Source: Streptomyces sp. GESEQ-35
GTDB lineage: Bacteria; Actinomycetota; Actinomycetes; Streptomycetales; Streptomycetaceae
DNA length: 64,000 nt
Reading direction: 5' to 3'
Assembly (NCBI RefSeq): GCF_017948485.1
Contig: NZ_JAFFSX010000016.1
Coordinates: 1-64,000, forward strand
The position numbers were made by a program, and so were the translations under genes. Positions 10,484-19,075 of the stretch are shown here, piece after piece (position 1 is the stretch's first letter; every line of letters starts with the position of its first letter). Under the pieces are notes generated by a model, which saw nothing but the letters and a program-made list of their open reading frames with translations, was not told the origin of the DNA and searched no databases.

Positions 10484-11523
10484 CGGGCCGGCTCATCCTT
10501 GTCATCACGATCTGGACGCGTATCGGGCCATGTGCCGGGCGGGAATGGTGCGTTGACCGTCTCGTGGGGCTGTTCGCCACGGCTCACCGCGATGAGCGAC
10601 GCCATCACGCTCGCCGAGACCGCGGCGGTGTACCGGTCCGTCCAGCACAGGGAGTGCGGGGCAAGGACGACGTTGTCCATGGCGATCAGCGGGCTGTCCG
10701 TCTTCAGCGGCTCCTCGGTGAACACGTCCAGGCCCGCGCCGGCCAGCCGACCGTCCGACAGCCGCGCGGTCAGCGCCTCCTCGTCGACCACCACACCGCG
10801 CGAGACGTTGACCAGCCGGGCGGTCGGCCGCATGTGCGAGAGTTCGCGCTCCCCGATGAGGTGCCGTGTACCGGAATTCGCCGCGACGGCGACGACCACG
10901 TAGTCGCTCTGCGCCAACACCTCGTCCAGCGGGAGGAGTTCGATGCCGATGTCCGCCGCCTCCCGGCCGCGGTCGCTGCGGTTGTACCCCAGCACGCGCA
11001 GCCCCTGCGCACGTACCCGGCGCGCGGTCTCAAGGCCGATGCCGCCGAGCCCGACGATGCCCACCGTCGCGCCGGTCAGCCCGGAGCCACGCCACGCCGC
11101 GCGCTCCGCCCACCGGCCCTCCCGCACCAGCCGGTCCTTGACGACCAAGTGGTGCGACAGGGCGTACAGCAGGGCGACCACGGAGTCGGCCACCGGCCGC
11201 CGTACCGCGTCGGGAGCGTTGGTCACCAGCACACCGCGCCGGGCGCAGGCGTCGGTGTCCACGGCATCGAAGCCGGCGCCGAACCGCGCGACGTGCCGCA
11301 GCCGTCCCGATGCCGGTATCGACTCCGCCGAGACCCGCTCGTGCCCCAGTACGAGAACCGCGTCCGCCCCTTGCAGTTGGTCGGCCCGTAGCTCCTCGAC
11401 CTCCTCGTCGAGTACGCGCCACGCCAGCCCGGCGTCGGTCAGCCGGGAGAGCCCGATGTCACCGAAGACAGTGCTCCCGTCCGGCTGGGCATAACCTCGC
11501 GTGATCGCGACCTGATAAACCAC
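10480..11523 (-). CDS. D-2-hydroxyacid dehydrogenase (NAD(P)-dependent)
   Basis: This is a 347-residue member of the phosphoglycerate/D-lactate dehydrogenase family. The Rossmann motif is VGIVGLGGIG, and the catalytic trio is arginine in NVSRG, glutamate in DVFTEEP and histidine in LAPHS. The protein is full length, with a short charged C-terminal tail. It probably interconverts a 2-oxo acid and a D-2-hydroxy acid in the pathway encoded by the cluster. It is coupled to the RraA-like gene by a 4-base overlap. Confidence 0.9.
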   Translation of the reverse strand: MVYQVAITRGYAQPDGSTVFGDIGLSRLTDAGLAWRVLDEEVEELRADQLQGADAVLVLGHERVSAESIPASGRLRHVARFGAGFDAVDTDACARRGVLVTNAPDAVRRPVADSVVALLYALSHHLVVKDRLVREGRWAERAAWRGSGLTGATVGIVGLGGIGLETARRVRAQGLRVLGYNRSDRGREAADIGIELLPLDEVLAQSDYVVVAVAANSGTRHLIGERELSHMRPTARLVNVSRGVVVDEEALTARLSDGRLAGAGLDVFTEEPLKTDSPLIAMDNVVLAPHSLCWTDRYTAAVSASVMASLIAVSRGEQPHETVNAPFPPGTWPDTRPDRDDKDEPAR

Positions 11524-11733
11524 TTCGGCCTCTCTCGGAAATCGGTGAGCTGCTTTCCGCAGCGTAGTTCCGCGAGTCCGCCCGTAGGAGACGTGAAGGG
11601 AATCAGCATGACGGAATCACAATTACCGATGACAGGTCGAAGAGGGGTACGAGCAGGTAATACACGCGAGTCGGTGGTATTCACATGCCGGGCCGGCCGG
11701 ATTTCCGGTATTCACGGGTTCCGGTGTGTGCGG

Positions 11734-12546
11734 CTATTGCACCGCCGACACGGTCGAGAGGCCGTCGATCGCCGCTGTGTCCGCCGGGGACAGCGTGACG
11801 TCGACCGCGGACAGGTTCCTCTCCATGCGTTCGCGGTGCGCGGACTTCACGGTCACCGCGACCTCGTGGTGCAGGTTCCACGCCAGGACGATGTCACGCG
11901 CCGAACGGCCGTGCCGCCGCGCGATGTTCACGAGCACCGGGTGGTCCAGATCGGTACTGCGCAGCGGACTGTGCGCGCTGAGCACCACGCCGCGCCGGCG
12001 CATCGCCTCGGCGAAGTCGGGGTCGTGGTCGCCCGGCCCCCACTGCACCTGGTTGACGGCCGGGTACACCCCCGTCTCCTGGTGCAGCGCGTCGATGAGC
12101 TCGACCGAGTAGTTGCTCACACCGATGGCCCGTACCAGGCCCTCGTCGCGGGCGCGGACGAACTCGCGCCAACTGGTGACGCCCGGGTATCCCCCGGGCG
12201 GCCAGTGGATCAGCCACAGGTCGAGGTAGTCGCAGCCCAGCGCCGCAAGGCTCCGCTCCAGCGTGAGCCGTTCCCTGCCGACCTGGTCGGGCGGCATCTT
12301 GGTGGTCACGAACAGGTCGGACCGGGGCAGGTCGGTGGCCGCGAGGGCCGCTCCGACGGCGGCCTCGTTGCGGTAGCGGGTGGCGGTGTCGACGAGCCGG
12401 TAGCCGACCGAGAACGCGGTCAGCACGGCCTCGGTGGCCTGGTCGCCACGCATCGGATGGGTGCCGAATCCGATGAGCGGCATGGCGCGGCCGCCCGCGT
12501 CGGCCGTGGGTACCCGGCCCGCTCCGGATGGGAGGGTCGTTTCCAT
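11734..12546 (-). CDS. Aldo/keto reductase
   Basis: The 270-residue TIM-barrel NADPH reductase has a visible catalytic tetrad: aspartate and tyrosine in VDTATRYRNE, lysine in TTKMPP, histidine in WLIHWP. The usual GVSNY and NQVQWGP stretches are also present. ATG 12546 is preferred over the frame start at 12570 because GGAG lies 7 bases upstream. It resembles the 2,5-diketo-gluconate reductase branch. The substrate is unknown; in this cluster it would reduce an aldehyde or ketone intermediate. Confidence 0.9.
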   Translation of the reverse strand: METTLPSGAGRVPTADAGGRAMPLIGFGTHPMRGDQATEAVLTAFSVGYRLVDTATRYRNEAAVGAALAATDLPRSDLFVTTKMPPDQVGRERLTLERSLAALGCDYLDLWLIHWPPGGYPGVTSWREFVRARDEGLVRAIGVSNYSVELIDALHQETGVYPAVNQVQWGPGDHDPDFAEAMRRRGVVLSAHSPLRSTDLDHPVLVNIARRHGRSARDIVLAWNLHHEVAVTVKSAHRERMERNLSAVDVTLSPADTAAIDGLSTVSAVQ

Positions 12547-12592
12547 GGCGGTTCTCCTCACACGGTTCATACGGCCGTGGCAGGTCAGTAGG

Positions 12593-13636
12593 TCAGTACA
12601 GTTCGACGAGCCGCAGCGGCGTCCGCGCCTGCGGGTCGGCGCCCGAGGCGGTCACCACGACGGTCTCCGCGAGTTCTATCGAGCCCCGGCCGGGTGCCAC
12701 GACCTCGGTCCGCACGCCGAGCACCATGCCGGGCTCGGCGATCACCGTGCTGTCGGGCGCCAGCGGCAGCGACGCCCCGCCACCGCGCAGCGCGACGATC
12801 CAGCAGGCCGCCATGTGCTCGCCGGTCTCGCGGTCGAACGCGGCGTAGCCCTCGCGGAGCGGGGCGCCCGGTCGCAGCGCTGCCAGCAGTGCGGCGGTCG
12901 CGGCGGCGCCCGTGTCGCCGGCGGCGCGCAGCGGGCCGTCGGCCTTGCTGAGTACGGCGGTCGCCGCGGCGTACCCCGCGACCCCCTCCAGCAGCGGGTG
13001 CAGGACGTAGCGGAGCGGGGACGTGGCGGTCAGCCGAGCGGTGCCGGGGTCGTGGCCGCGGACGGTCACCAGATCCGAGCCGGCCGCCGCGTTCGCACCG
13101 ATCTCGCCGATCTGGTCGTACCACCCCAACAGGCCACCGGCCCGGCGGATCGAGCGATCCACGTTGCCCGACAGCTCCCGTACGTCCATGCCGACGCGCA
13201 GGTGGTCCATGACCGCCGTGTAGCCGACAGCGGCAAGGCCGGCGGCGGCGGTGAACGCGGGAAGCTCCTCGGGCTCGCAGCAAGCGAGTTCGGCGAAGAC
13301 CATGTCGGCCGCAGGCCGCAACCGCACGCCCGCGTCGTTCACCCGCCCGAACACTTCCCCCGGCAGATCGGCGTCCACGCCCACCACCCCGTCCGCGACG
13401 CCGGCCGCACGCAGCGCGGCGGTGATCGCAGCGGAGAGGTCACCGGCCGCGCTCACCACCGTGCCGTCGGTGGTGAGCAGGACGACGGTCCCGTCGGCGA
13501 GGCCGGGCGCCGAGCCCAGGGCGTACCGGCGCCCGCCGGGCGAGGTCAGCAACAGGGCCGTGAAGCCTGCCTTGTCCAGTTGTCCGCGGAGCCCGTCGAG
13601 TCCGGCTCCGGCCTGGCACGTGGCCGCTGTCGCCAC
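12593..13636 (-). CDS. M24 (creatinase/aminopeptidase P) fold protein, apparently lacking metal ligands
   Basis: The 347-residue protein resembles M24 enzymes: an N-terminal half like the creatinase N-domain, then a pita-bread-like C-terminal half ending IAEPGMVLGVRTEV and IELAETVVVTASGADP. The metal ligands expected in active M24 enzymes (two Asp, one His, two Glu) are not recognisable; for instance the GYxxDxTR stretch is replaced by GYAAATAVLS. It may be a non-metal hydrolase like creatinase or a pseudo-enzyme. GTG 13636 is chosen with AAAGGA about 10 bases upstream. The longer frame that runs on to 14419 crosses the transporter gene and is rejected. Confidence 0.65.
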   Translation of the reverse strand: MATAATCQAGAGLDGLRGQLDKAGFTALLLTSPGGRRYALGSAPGLADGTVVLLTTDGTVVSAAGDLSAAITAALRAAGVADGVVGVDADLPGEVFGRVNDAGVRLRPAADMVFAELACCEPEELPAFTAAAGLAAVGYTAVMDHLRVGMDVRELSGNVDRSIRRAGGLLGWYDQIGEIGANAAAGSDLVTVRGHDPGTARLTATSPLRYVLHPLLEGVAGYAAATAVLSKADGPLRAAGDTGAAATAALLAALRPGAPLREGYAAFDRETGEHMAACWIVALRGGGASLPLAPDSTVIAEPGMVLGVRTEVVAPGRGSIELAETVVVTASGADPQARTPLRLVELY

Positions 13637-13680
13637 GGGACCACCGTCCTTTCGAAAGCGTGACTGGGTGTGCGGTTGGT

Positions 13681-15012
13681 TCAGCGCTTGAGTGGTTCGA
13701 AGGCCGTCTCGCGGATGCGCAGCGCGGTGAACCCGGCGACGGCGGAGGTGAGGACGAGGTAGATCGCCGGTATCCAGGTGCTGCCGGTCGAGACGATGAG
13801 CGCCGAGATGAGCAGTGGGGCGGCGCCGCCGAAGATCGCGGTGCCGAGGTTGTAGCCGACGCCGTACGCCACGCTCCGCACGCGGGTCGGGAACAGTTCC
13901 GCGAGCGTCACCTGCATCACGCCGTTGGTGCCGGCGAAACACACGGACATGATCACCGCGCCGGCCACCGCCGTGGCGAAGGAACCCAGCGTCAGCAGCC
14001 AGTAGCAGGGGAAGCCGATGACGACCATGGTGAACGCCGAGATGCTGAGCAGCTTCTTGCGGCCCACCCGGTCCGACAGCCGTCCGGCGTAAAGCACCGC
14101 GAACATGCCGACGGCCAGCATGATGGCCGTGACGAGCAGGCCCTCCAGGGCGGAGAAGTGCATCTCGTCCTTCATGTACGTCGGCATGTAGATGAAGAGG
14201 ACGAAGTAACCGGAGCTGTTGAGCAGCGGCAGCACGATGGCCACTCCCATCGCACGCCGAATCTCCGGGGAGGTGAACGCCTCCTTCAGCGGGCTGCCGG
14301 CCACCTCGCCCTTCGCCTCGGCCTCGGCGAACTCCGGGGACTCGTCGGCCAGTCGCCGGACGAGCAGGCCCACCACGCCCAGCGGGAGGGCGAGGAGGAA
14401 CGGCAGCCGCCAGCCCCACGCCTCCATGGACGAGGTGCTGAGCACCGCGGTGAGCAGCGCGGCGAAGAGGGTGCCGAGCAGCATCGCGACGAACGTGGCG
14501 GCGTTGGCGTAGCTGACCACCCGGCCCCGGCGCCCGTCCCCGGCGTGTTCGGCGAGGAACGAGTTGCCGTTGCCGGGCTCACCGCCCATCGCGAAGCCCT
14601 GGACGAAACGCAGCAGTACCAGGCCGATCGGTGCCCAGACCCCTGCCGAGCCGTAGCTCGGCAGGAAGCCGACCAGGGCGGTGGACAGGCTCATCATGGT
14701 GATGAGTATCAGCAGCACCCGTTTGCGGCCTATCCGGTCGCCCCATGACCCGGCGACCGCGGCGCCCACCGGGCGGAAGAAGAACGGGATGGCGAAGGCC
14801 AGGAAGGTCAGCATGACGCTCGTGGTGGGAGCGTCGCTGGGGAAGAACACCACCGCGAGGGTCCCCGCCACGAATCCGTAGACGGCGTTGTCGTACAACT
14901 CGACGAAGACACCGACGAGACCACCGGCGATGGACGCCTTCGTCGCCCTCGTGGTGGCCGGGGGCGTCTGCGTATGCGTCGGAACCACAGAGACCGTGCT
15001 TTTCACGGGCAC
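13681..15012 (-). CDS. MHS-family (metabolite:H+ symporter) MFS transporter
   Basis: This is a 443-residue, twelve-helix member of the MFS branch that includes ProP, KgtP and ShiA. Motif A appears as SWGDRIGRKRVL and again in the second half as RLSDRVGRKK; the family-typical FVQGFAMGGEPG is present. It lies between the M24-like and aminotransferase genes on the same strand and is the likely importer of the compound the cluster degrades, probably a carboxylic or amino acid. Confidence 0.92.
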   Translation of the reverse strand: MPVKSTVSVVPTHTQTPPATTRATKASIAGGLVGVFVELYDNAVYGFVAGTLAVVFFPSDAPTTSVMLTFLAFAIPFFFRPVGAAVAGSWGDRIGRKRVLLILITMMSLSTALVGFLPSYGSAGVWAPIGLVLLRFVQGFAMGGEPGNGNSFLAEHAGDGRRGRVVSYANAATFVAMLLGTLFAALLTAVLSTSSMEAWGWRLPFLLALPLGVVGLLVRRLADESPEFAEAEAKGEVAGSPLKEAFTSPEIRRAMGVAIVLPLLNSSGYFVLFIYMPTYMKDEMHFSALEGLLVTAIMLAVGMFAVLYAGRLSDRVGRKKLLSISAFTMVVIGFPCYWLLTLGSFATAVAGAVIMSVCFAGTNGVMQVTLAELFPTRVRSVAYGVGYNLGTAIFGGAAPLLISALIVSTGSTWIPAIYLVLTSAVAGFTALRIRETAFEPLKR

Positions 15013-15216
15013 TACCTTTCACAACAGGAGTCGTCACGCTGGTCGCGTCTTCACGGTGTGGCTGGTCACCGGTATGAGGAATGTTGGCCCGTCTTTATTT
15101 CCTCGGTATTTCCGGTGGGTATATCCAGCCGCAAGCTCAGCGCAGTTCCTGATGCCGCCATTACGGAAACTTATTCCTGTCGGCCCGGCAGGTCATGGCG
15201 TAGCGGAAAGGGTATT

Positions 15217-16446
15217 TCAGCGACGCAGCAGAGATACCGAATGCGCGAGCCCCGCGACGGCTTCCCGAATGGCGTCGGACGACAATGCGAAGCTGGCCCG
15301 GAAATGACCCGGGCAGCCGTAGGAGTCCCCCGTGATCACCACCACGCCGGAGGTTTCCAGGAAGTGCTCCGAGAGATCCGTGTCGGATGCCAGCGTCGAC
15401 CCCGAGGGGGTCACGGCCCCCATCAGCGCGGAGGAGTCGGTCCACACGTAGAAGCCTCCCTCGGGGGCCGTCGGACGCAACCCGTCGATCGCGTCGAGGC
15501 CGGACACGAGCAGGTCCCGTCGCCCGGCGTAGATGCGCACCGTGCGGTCGATGAACTCCCGGCCGCCGTCCAGCGCGGCGACGGCCGCCGCCTGGCTCAC
15601 CGACGACGGGCACGACGAACTCTGCGACTGGAGCGTGCCGATCGCCCCGCACAGCCGGGCCGAGCCGGCCGCGTAGCCGATCCGCCACCCGGTCATGGCG
15701 TACGCCTTGGACACGCCGTTGACGAGAAAGATCCGTTCCCGAAGGTCGGGAGCGACGGTCACGGCGCTGGGCACCGGCCGTGCGCCGAAGTTGATCTCGT
15801 CGTAGATCTCGTCGCAGAGGATCGACACGTGCGGGTGTGCGCGGAGGACGTCGGCGAGCCCGCGCAGTTCCTCCTCGCTGTAGACGGCGCCGGTCGGATT
15901 GTTGGGCGTGTTCAGTACGACCCATTTCGTCCGGTCGGTGATGGCCTCGCGCAGCCGGCCCGGCGTGAGCTTGTGCCCGTCCGCGGCCGTGGTGGCGACG
16001 ACCACGGGGCGCCCTCCGTTCACCGTGACCATGTCCGGGTAGGACACCCAGTACGGTGCCGGGACGATCACCTCGTCACCCTCGTTCAGCGTCGCCACGA
16101 ACGCCAGGAAGATGAGCTGCTTGGCGCCGCCGCCCACGCAGATTTCGTCGGTGGCGTAGGACTGCCCGGTCTTCCGCAGCAGACGAGAGGTGATCGCCCG
16201 CTGCAACGCGGGCGTGCCGTTCGCCGAGGTGTATTTCGTCTCGCCCGCGCGGATCGCCGCGATCGCCGCTTCCTTCACATGGTCCGGCGTATCGAAATCG
16301 GGCTCGCCGATCGTGAGCGGGAGGACCTTGCGGCCCGCCGCCTGAAATGCGCGCACCCGGTCCGCGACCCGGGAACTCGGCGACTCCCTGACGCGCGACA
16401 TCCGCTCGGCCGGCACGGGCGCCCGAAGCGTTTCGGAAAGGGGCAT
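15217..16446 (-). CDS. Class I aminotransferase (aspartate/prephenate aminotransferase type)
   Basis: This 409-residue PLP enzyme is of subgroup I-gamma. The PLP lysine is about K247 in GVSKAYAMTGWRIGY, the ring-stacking and aspartate contacts are in CDEIYDEI, and NTPNNPTG is intact. ATG 16446 is chosen because GGAG lies 9 bases upstream, even though the frame stays open to 16764 through a tandem repeat. In the cluster it probably removes the amino group from the product of the Pxp enzymes, giving a 2-oxo acid for the aldolase or dehydrogenase. Confidence 0.92.
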   Translation of the reverse strand: MPLSETLRAPVPAERMSRVRESPSSRVADRVRAFQAAGRKVLPLTIGEPDFDTPDHVKEAAIAAIRAGETKYTSANGTPALQRAITSRLLRKTGQSYATDEICVGGGAKQLIFLAFVATLNEGDEVIVPAPYWVSYPDMVTVNGGRPVVVATTAADGHKLTPGRLREAITDRTKWVVLNTPNNPTGAVYSEEELRGLADVLRAHPHVSILCDEIYDEINFGARPVPSAVTVAPDLRERIFLVNGVSKAYAMTGWRIGYAAGSARLCGAIGTLQSQSSSCPSSVSQAAAVAALDGGREFIDRTVRIYAGRRDLLVSGLDAIDGLRPTAPEGGFYVWTDSSALMGAVTPSGSTLASDTDLSEHFLETSGVVVITGDSYGCPGHFRASFALSSDAIREAVAGLAHSVSLLRR

Positions 16447-16464
16447 CCCATTTCTCCTTCGGTG

Positions 16465-16539
16465 GTACGAAAGGTCGTTGTACGAAAGGTCGTTGTACGA
16501 AAGGTCGTTGTACGAGAGGTCGTTGTACGAGAGGTCGTT
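16465..16539. repeat. Five tandem copies of a 15-bp unit
   Basis: The unit GTACGAAAGGTCGTT occurs five times head to tail (three copies with AAAGG, two with GAGG). It fills most of the 118-bp gap between the pxpC stop and the aminotransferase ribosome site. The period is a multiple of three and would encode NDLSY repeats on the minus strand, but no good start codon and ribosome site precede it. A repeated operator or a processing site in the operon mRNA is possible. Confidence 0.9.
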
Positions 16540-16564
16540 GTGCCAGGGGCCGTGACGCGAGGGG

Positions 16565-17536
16565 TCAGAGAAGTGCCGCGAAGGCGGTACGCGCGCGCAG
16601 CGCCACCCGGTCCAGAAGCCGCCGCCGCTCCAGATAGGCGGAGGTGGCGACGGCAGCGGTCGTCCGCCGGAAGCGGATCTCCTGCCCGGGTCTGAGCTGC
16701 GCCGCGTTGTCCAGGGCGCAGGAGGTGAGCACCGCGAGCACCGGGTATCCCGCGGTGATCCCACGGCCGCGCATCAGAACGAGCAGCTCGTCGCCCGTCG
16801 GGGCCTCGATCGCCCCGATCGGCACACCGCGCGACAGCACCTCCCCCGCGGCCGAACGCTGCGGCACGTGCCCGGCCACGCGCAGCCCGACGTGGTTGAT
16901 GCGTGGGGTGACCAGGTACGGGGAGTCGTACAACCGCTTGAGCCCCGGGCCGAATTCGGCGGCGTCGGGCCCGTCGATCACGTCCAGGACCGCGGAGGTA
17001 CGACCGACGTCGCGGGGGATGCCGAAGTCGAACACGGTGGCGCCGAAGCGCCGGTTGACCAGCGGTGGGTGGGAGCGGAACAGGGACAGGGAGGTTCCGG
17101 ACGTGACGTGCGTTCCGAACCCGATCATCGAGTCCGGTGCGCAGCTTCCCATCAGCCGGGGAACGTCGAACGACCCGTGCACGGCGACGTAGGCGCGCAA
17201 CCCCGCGTCCGAGATGCCGACCCGCACCGTCTCGCCCGCGCGCACCGACAGTGGTGCCCAGGCCGGGTACGCCCGACCGTCGACGGTGGGTTCGGCGGGC
17301 GCGCCGGTGACGGAGATGAGGACGTCGTGGCTGGGACGGAAGGTGACACCGAAGCCGGTGGCCTCGATGAGCGGGTCCGTGGGCGCGTTGCCGACCAGGG
17401 CGTTCGCGGCGCGGGCGGCGAACTGGTCGAGCGCGCCGTTGACCGCAAGGCCGCGCGAAGGGCCCGGGACACGGCCCAGGTCGGTGACCACGCATGCCGT
17501 CGCGGACTCGACGTACAGGTCAGGGCGGTCAGCCAT
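16565..17536 (-). CDS. pxpC: 5-oxoprolinase subunit C-like carboxyltransferase-domain protein
   Basis: The 323-residue protein belongs to the KipA/AHS2 family. In the Pxp complex this subunit works with PxpB and PxpA to open the lactam ring of 5-oxoproline at the cost of ATP. Recognisable stretches are GRVPGPSRGLAVNGALDQFA near the start and the conserved GPDAAEF and SRGVPIGAIEAPTGDELLVLM. It overlaps pxpB by 8 bases. The partner subunits are adjacent and in the usual A-B-C order, which supports a working complex; the true lactam may be a derivative of 5-oxoproline. Confidence 0.88.
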   Translation of the reverse strand: MADRPDLYVESATACVVTDLGRVPGPSRGLAVNGALDQFAARAANALVGNAPTDPLIEATGFGVTFRPSHDVLISVTGAPAEPTVDGRAYPAWAPLSVRAGETVRVGISDAGLRAYVAVHGSFDVPRLMGSCAPDSMIGFGTHVTSGTSLSLFRSHPPLVNRRFGATVFDFGIPRDVGRTSAVLDVIDGPDAAEFGPGLKRLYDSPYLVTPRINHVGLRVAGHVPQRSAAGEVLSRGVPIGAIEAPTGDELLVLMRGRGITAGYPVLAVLTSCALDNAAQLRPGQEIRFRRTTAAVATSAYLERRRLLDRVALRARTAFAALL

Positions 17537-18299
17537 CGTGGCGGTAACGCATCGGTGTGCCGAGCAGGTCGATGTAGGTGGCCTCGTCGATCGGCAGGAA
17601 CCGCACCCTGTCCCCCGGCCGGTAGAGGACGACGGTGTCGGCGTCGGTCCCGGAATCTGCGTCGGTCCCGGTATCTACGTCGGTCCGCAGAATGTCCAGC
17701 GGGGTCCGTCCTATCTGGCGCCAGCCGCTCGGTGCGGCGACTGGGCCGATGACCGACTGCCGGCCCGCGACGGAGACCGCGCCGGGGGGCACCCTCAGCC
17801 GGGGGGTCGCCAGCCGGGGAATCGGGACTTCGAAGTCGGGTCCGTCCATCATGGCTGACGCGGCCGGGCCGCCCAGGCAGCGGATGAGGTGTTCCTTGGC
17901 GCACACGAGGTCGATGACCTTCGGCACCGGCTTGCCGACCACATCGGCGACCCACTCCAGGTCGGGGCCCGCCTCGCCACCGAACAGCACCGGCACATCG
18001 ATGACACCGCCGCCGGTCTCCTCACCCTCACCGGCCGTGGTGTCCCAGGCGCGGATGTGCGACGCGATCACCTCACCCGTTGTGCAGTAGGGGTCGAATT
18101 CCACGAGCACCGCGTCGTAGGTCGGGACGGCCGTCACCGTGGGGTGGATCAGACCTTGGTTGAGCCATCCCGCGAGCCGGTGCACGGCCGTCCACACGCG
18201 GTCGGTGTCGGTGCCGTCGACGGTGACGCGCACAGCGGAGTCTCCGCACGGCGAGATGGCGACCGCGGTCGCTGTCCCCGTGTCCCTCGTGTCCCTCAT
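17529..18299 (-). CDS. pxpB: 5-oxoprolinase subunit B-like (KipI / AHS1 family) protein
   Basis: The 256-residue protein shows AHS1 features: GDSAVRV near the start, YDAVLVEFDP, then VPVLFGGEAGPDLEWVA, and PGAVSVAGRQSVIGP with GWRQIGRTP. An 18-bp repeat (17641-17688) inserts a TDADSG-like acidic tract between GRTP and the C-terminal RPGDRVRF strand. It shares a 4-base ATGA overlap with pxpA. KipI alone can act as a kinase inhibitor in Bacillus, but the full A-B-C set here argues for lactam hydrolysis. Confidence 0.88.
   Translation of the reverse strand: MRDTRDTGTATAVAISPCGDSAVRVTVDGTDTDRVWTAVHRLAGWLNQGLIHPTVTAVPTYDAVLVEFDPYCTTGEVIASHIRAWDTTAGEGEETGGGVIDVPVLFGGEAGPDLEWVADVVGKPVPKVIDLVCAKEHLIRCLGGPAASAMMDGPDFEVPIPRLATPRLRVPPGAVSVAGRQSVIGPVAAPSGWRQIGRTPLDILRTDVDTGTDADSGTDADTVVLYRPGDRVRFLPIDEATYIDLLGTPMRYRHDG
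17641..17688. repeat. 18-bp tandem repeat inside pxpB
   Basis: Two full copies and part of a third copy of GCGTCGGTCCCGGNATCT lie head to tail. On the minus strand they encode an in-frame acidic Thr/Asp tract in a linker. The copy number is likely to vary between strains. Confidence 0.8.
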
Positions 18300-19075
18300 G
18301 CGACCTGCGCACCCAGCACCTCGTGCAGCGGCGCCAACCGCACACCGGCGTCCTGCAGTTCGCCACGGATGCGCGTCGCGAGCTGAAGTGCCGCGGGACC
18401 GTCGCCGTGCAGTTGCACGCAGTCCGTCCGCACCGGCAGGTCCGTTCCGTTCCGGCTGGTGATCACCCCTTCGGTCACCATCCGGACGGTCCGGCGGGTG
18501 ACCTCCTCCGGATCGTGCAGCACGGCTCCGGGCTCGGACCGCGACACGAGCGTGCCGTCGTCCTCGTAGGCGCGGTCGGCGATGCCCACCATGGCCATCC
18601 GCAGTCCGCGTTCGCGCGCCACGGCAGCCATCTCACCCTCCTGCATCAGGATCACCAGGGACGGGTCGAACGCCTCGACCGCGTCGGCGACGGCCTCGGC
18701 GTAGTCCCGCCGGGTGACCACCAGGTTGCCGAGGCGTCCGTGCGGTGCAAGGTGCCCGATACGGGTGCCGTGCGCGCGAGTGAAGGCGGACAGCGCCCCG
18801 ACCTGGTACAGCACGTCGGTGCGCACCTCGTCGGGGGCCAGGTCCATCGCCCGGCGTCCGAAGCCCACCAGATCGGGGAAGCTCGGGTGCGCGCCGACGC
18901 CGACACCGCGCTCCACACAGGCGCGTACGGTCGCGTCCATCACCCGTGGGTCCCCCGCGTGGAATCCGCATGCGACGTTCGCGGACGTCAGCAAGTTCAA
19001 CAGCTCGGCGTCGTTGCCCATGGTGTAGGCCCCGAAACTCTCTCCGAGATCGGCGACCAGATCGACGACAGGCAC
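18296..19075 (-). CDS. pxpA: 5-oxoprolinase subunit A (LamB/YcsF family)
   Basis: The 259-residue protein of the LamB/YcsF family is the first gene of the catabolic cluster. The N-terminus has DLGESFGAYTMGND and SANVACGFHAGDP, and GVGAHPSFPD follows, as in PxpA. The usual KPHGALYN motif reads APHGRLGN, so a normally conserved Lys-Ala-Tyr set has changed, which could alter substrate choice. With PxpB and PxpC it should cleave a five-membered lactam using ATP. Confidence 0.9.
   Translation of the reverse strand: MPVVDLVADLGESFGAYTMGNDAELLNLLTSANVACGFHAGDPRVMDATVRACVERGVGVGAHPSFPDLVGFGRRAMDLAPDEVRTDVLYQVGALSAFTRAHGTRIGHLAPHGRLGNLVVTRRDYAEAVADAVEAFDPSLVILMQEGEMAAVARERGLRMAMVGIADRAYEDDGTLVSRSEPGAVLHDPEEVTRRTVRMVTEGVITSRNGTDLPVRTDCVQLHGDGPAALQLATRIRGELQDAGVRLAPLHEVLGAQVA

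Noticed and set aside
12593..14419. One 608-residue protein on the minus strand
   Set aside because: The upstream half is an out-of-frame reading of the MHS transporter gene; the real start is GTG 13636.
16465..16539. CRISPR array
   Set aside because: Units are directly abutting 15-mers without spacers and no cas genes are present.
16465..16560. NDLSY pentapeptide repeats as an N-terminal part of the aminotransferase
   Set aside because: Class I aminotransferases start near MPLSETLRAP here, with a ribosome site after the repeat and none before it.
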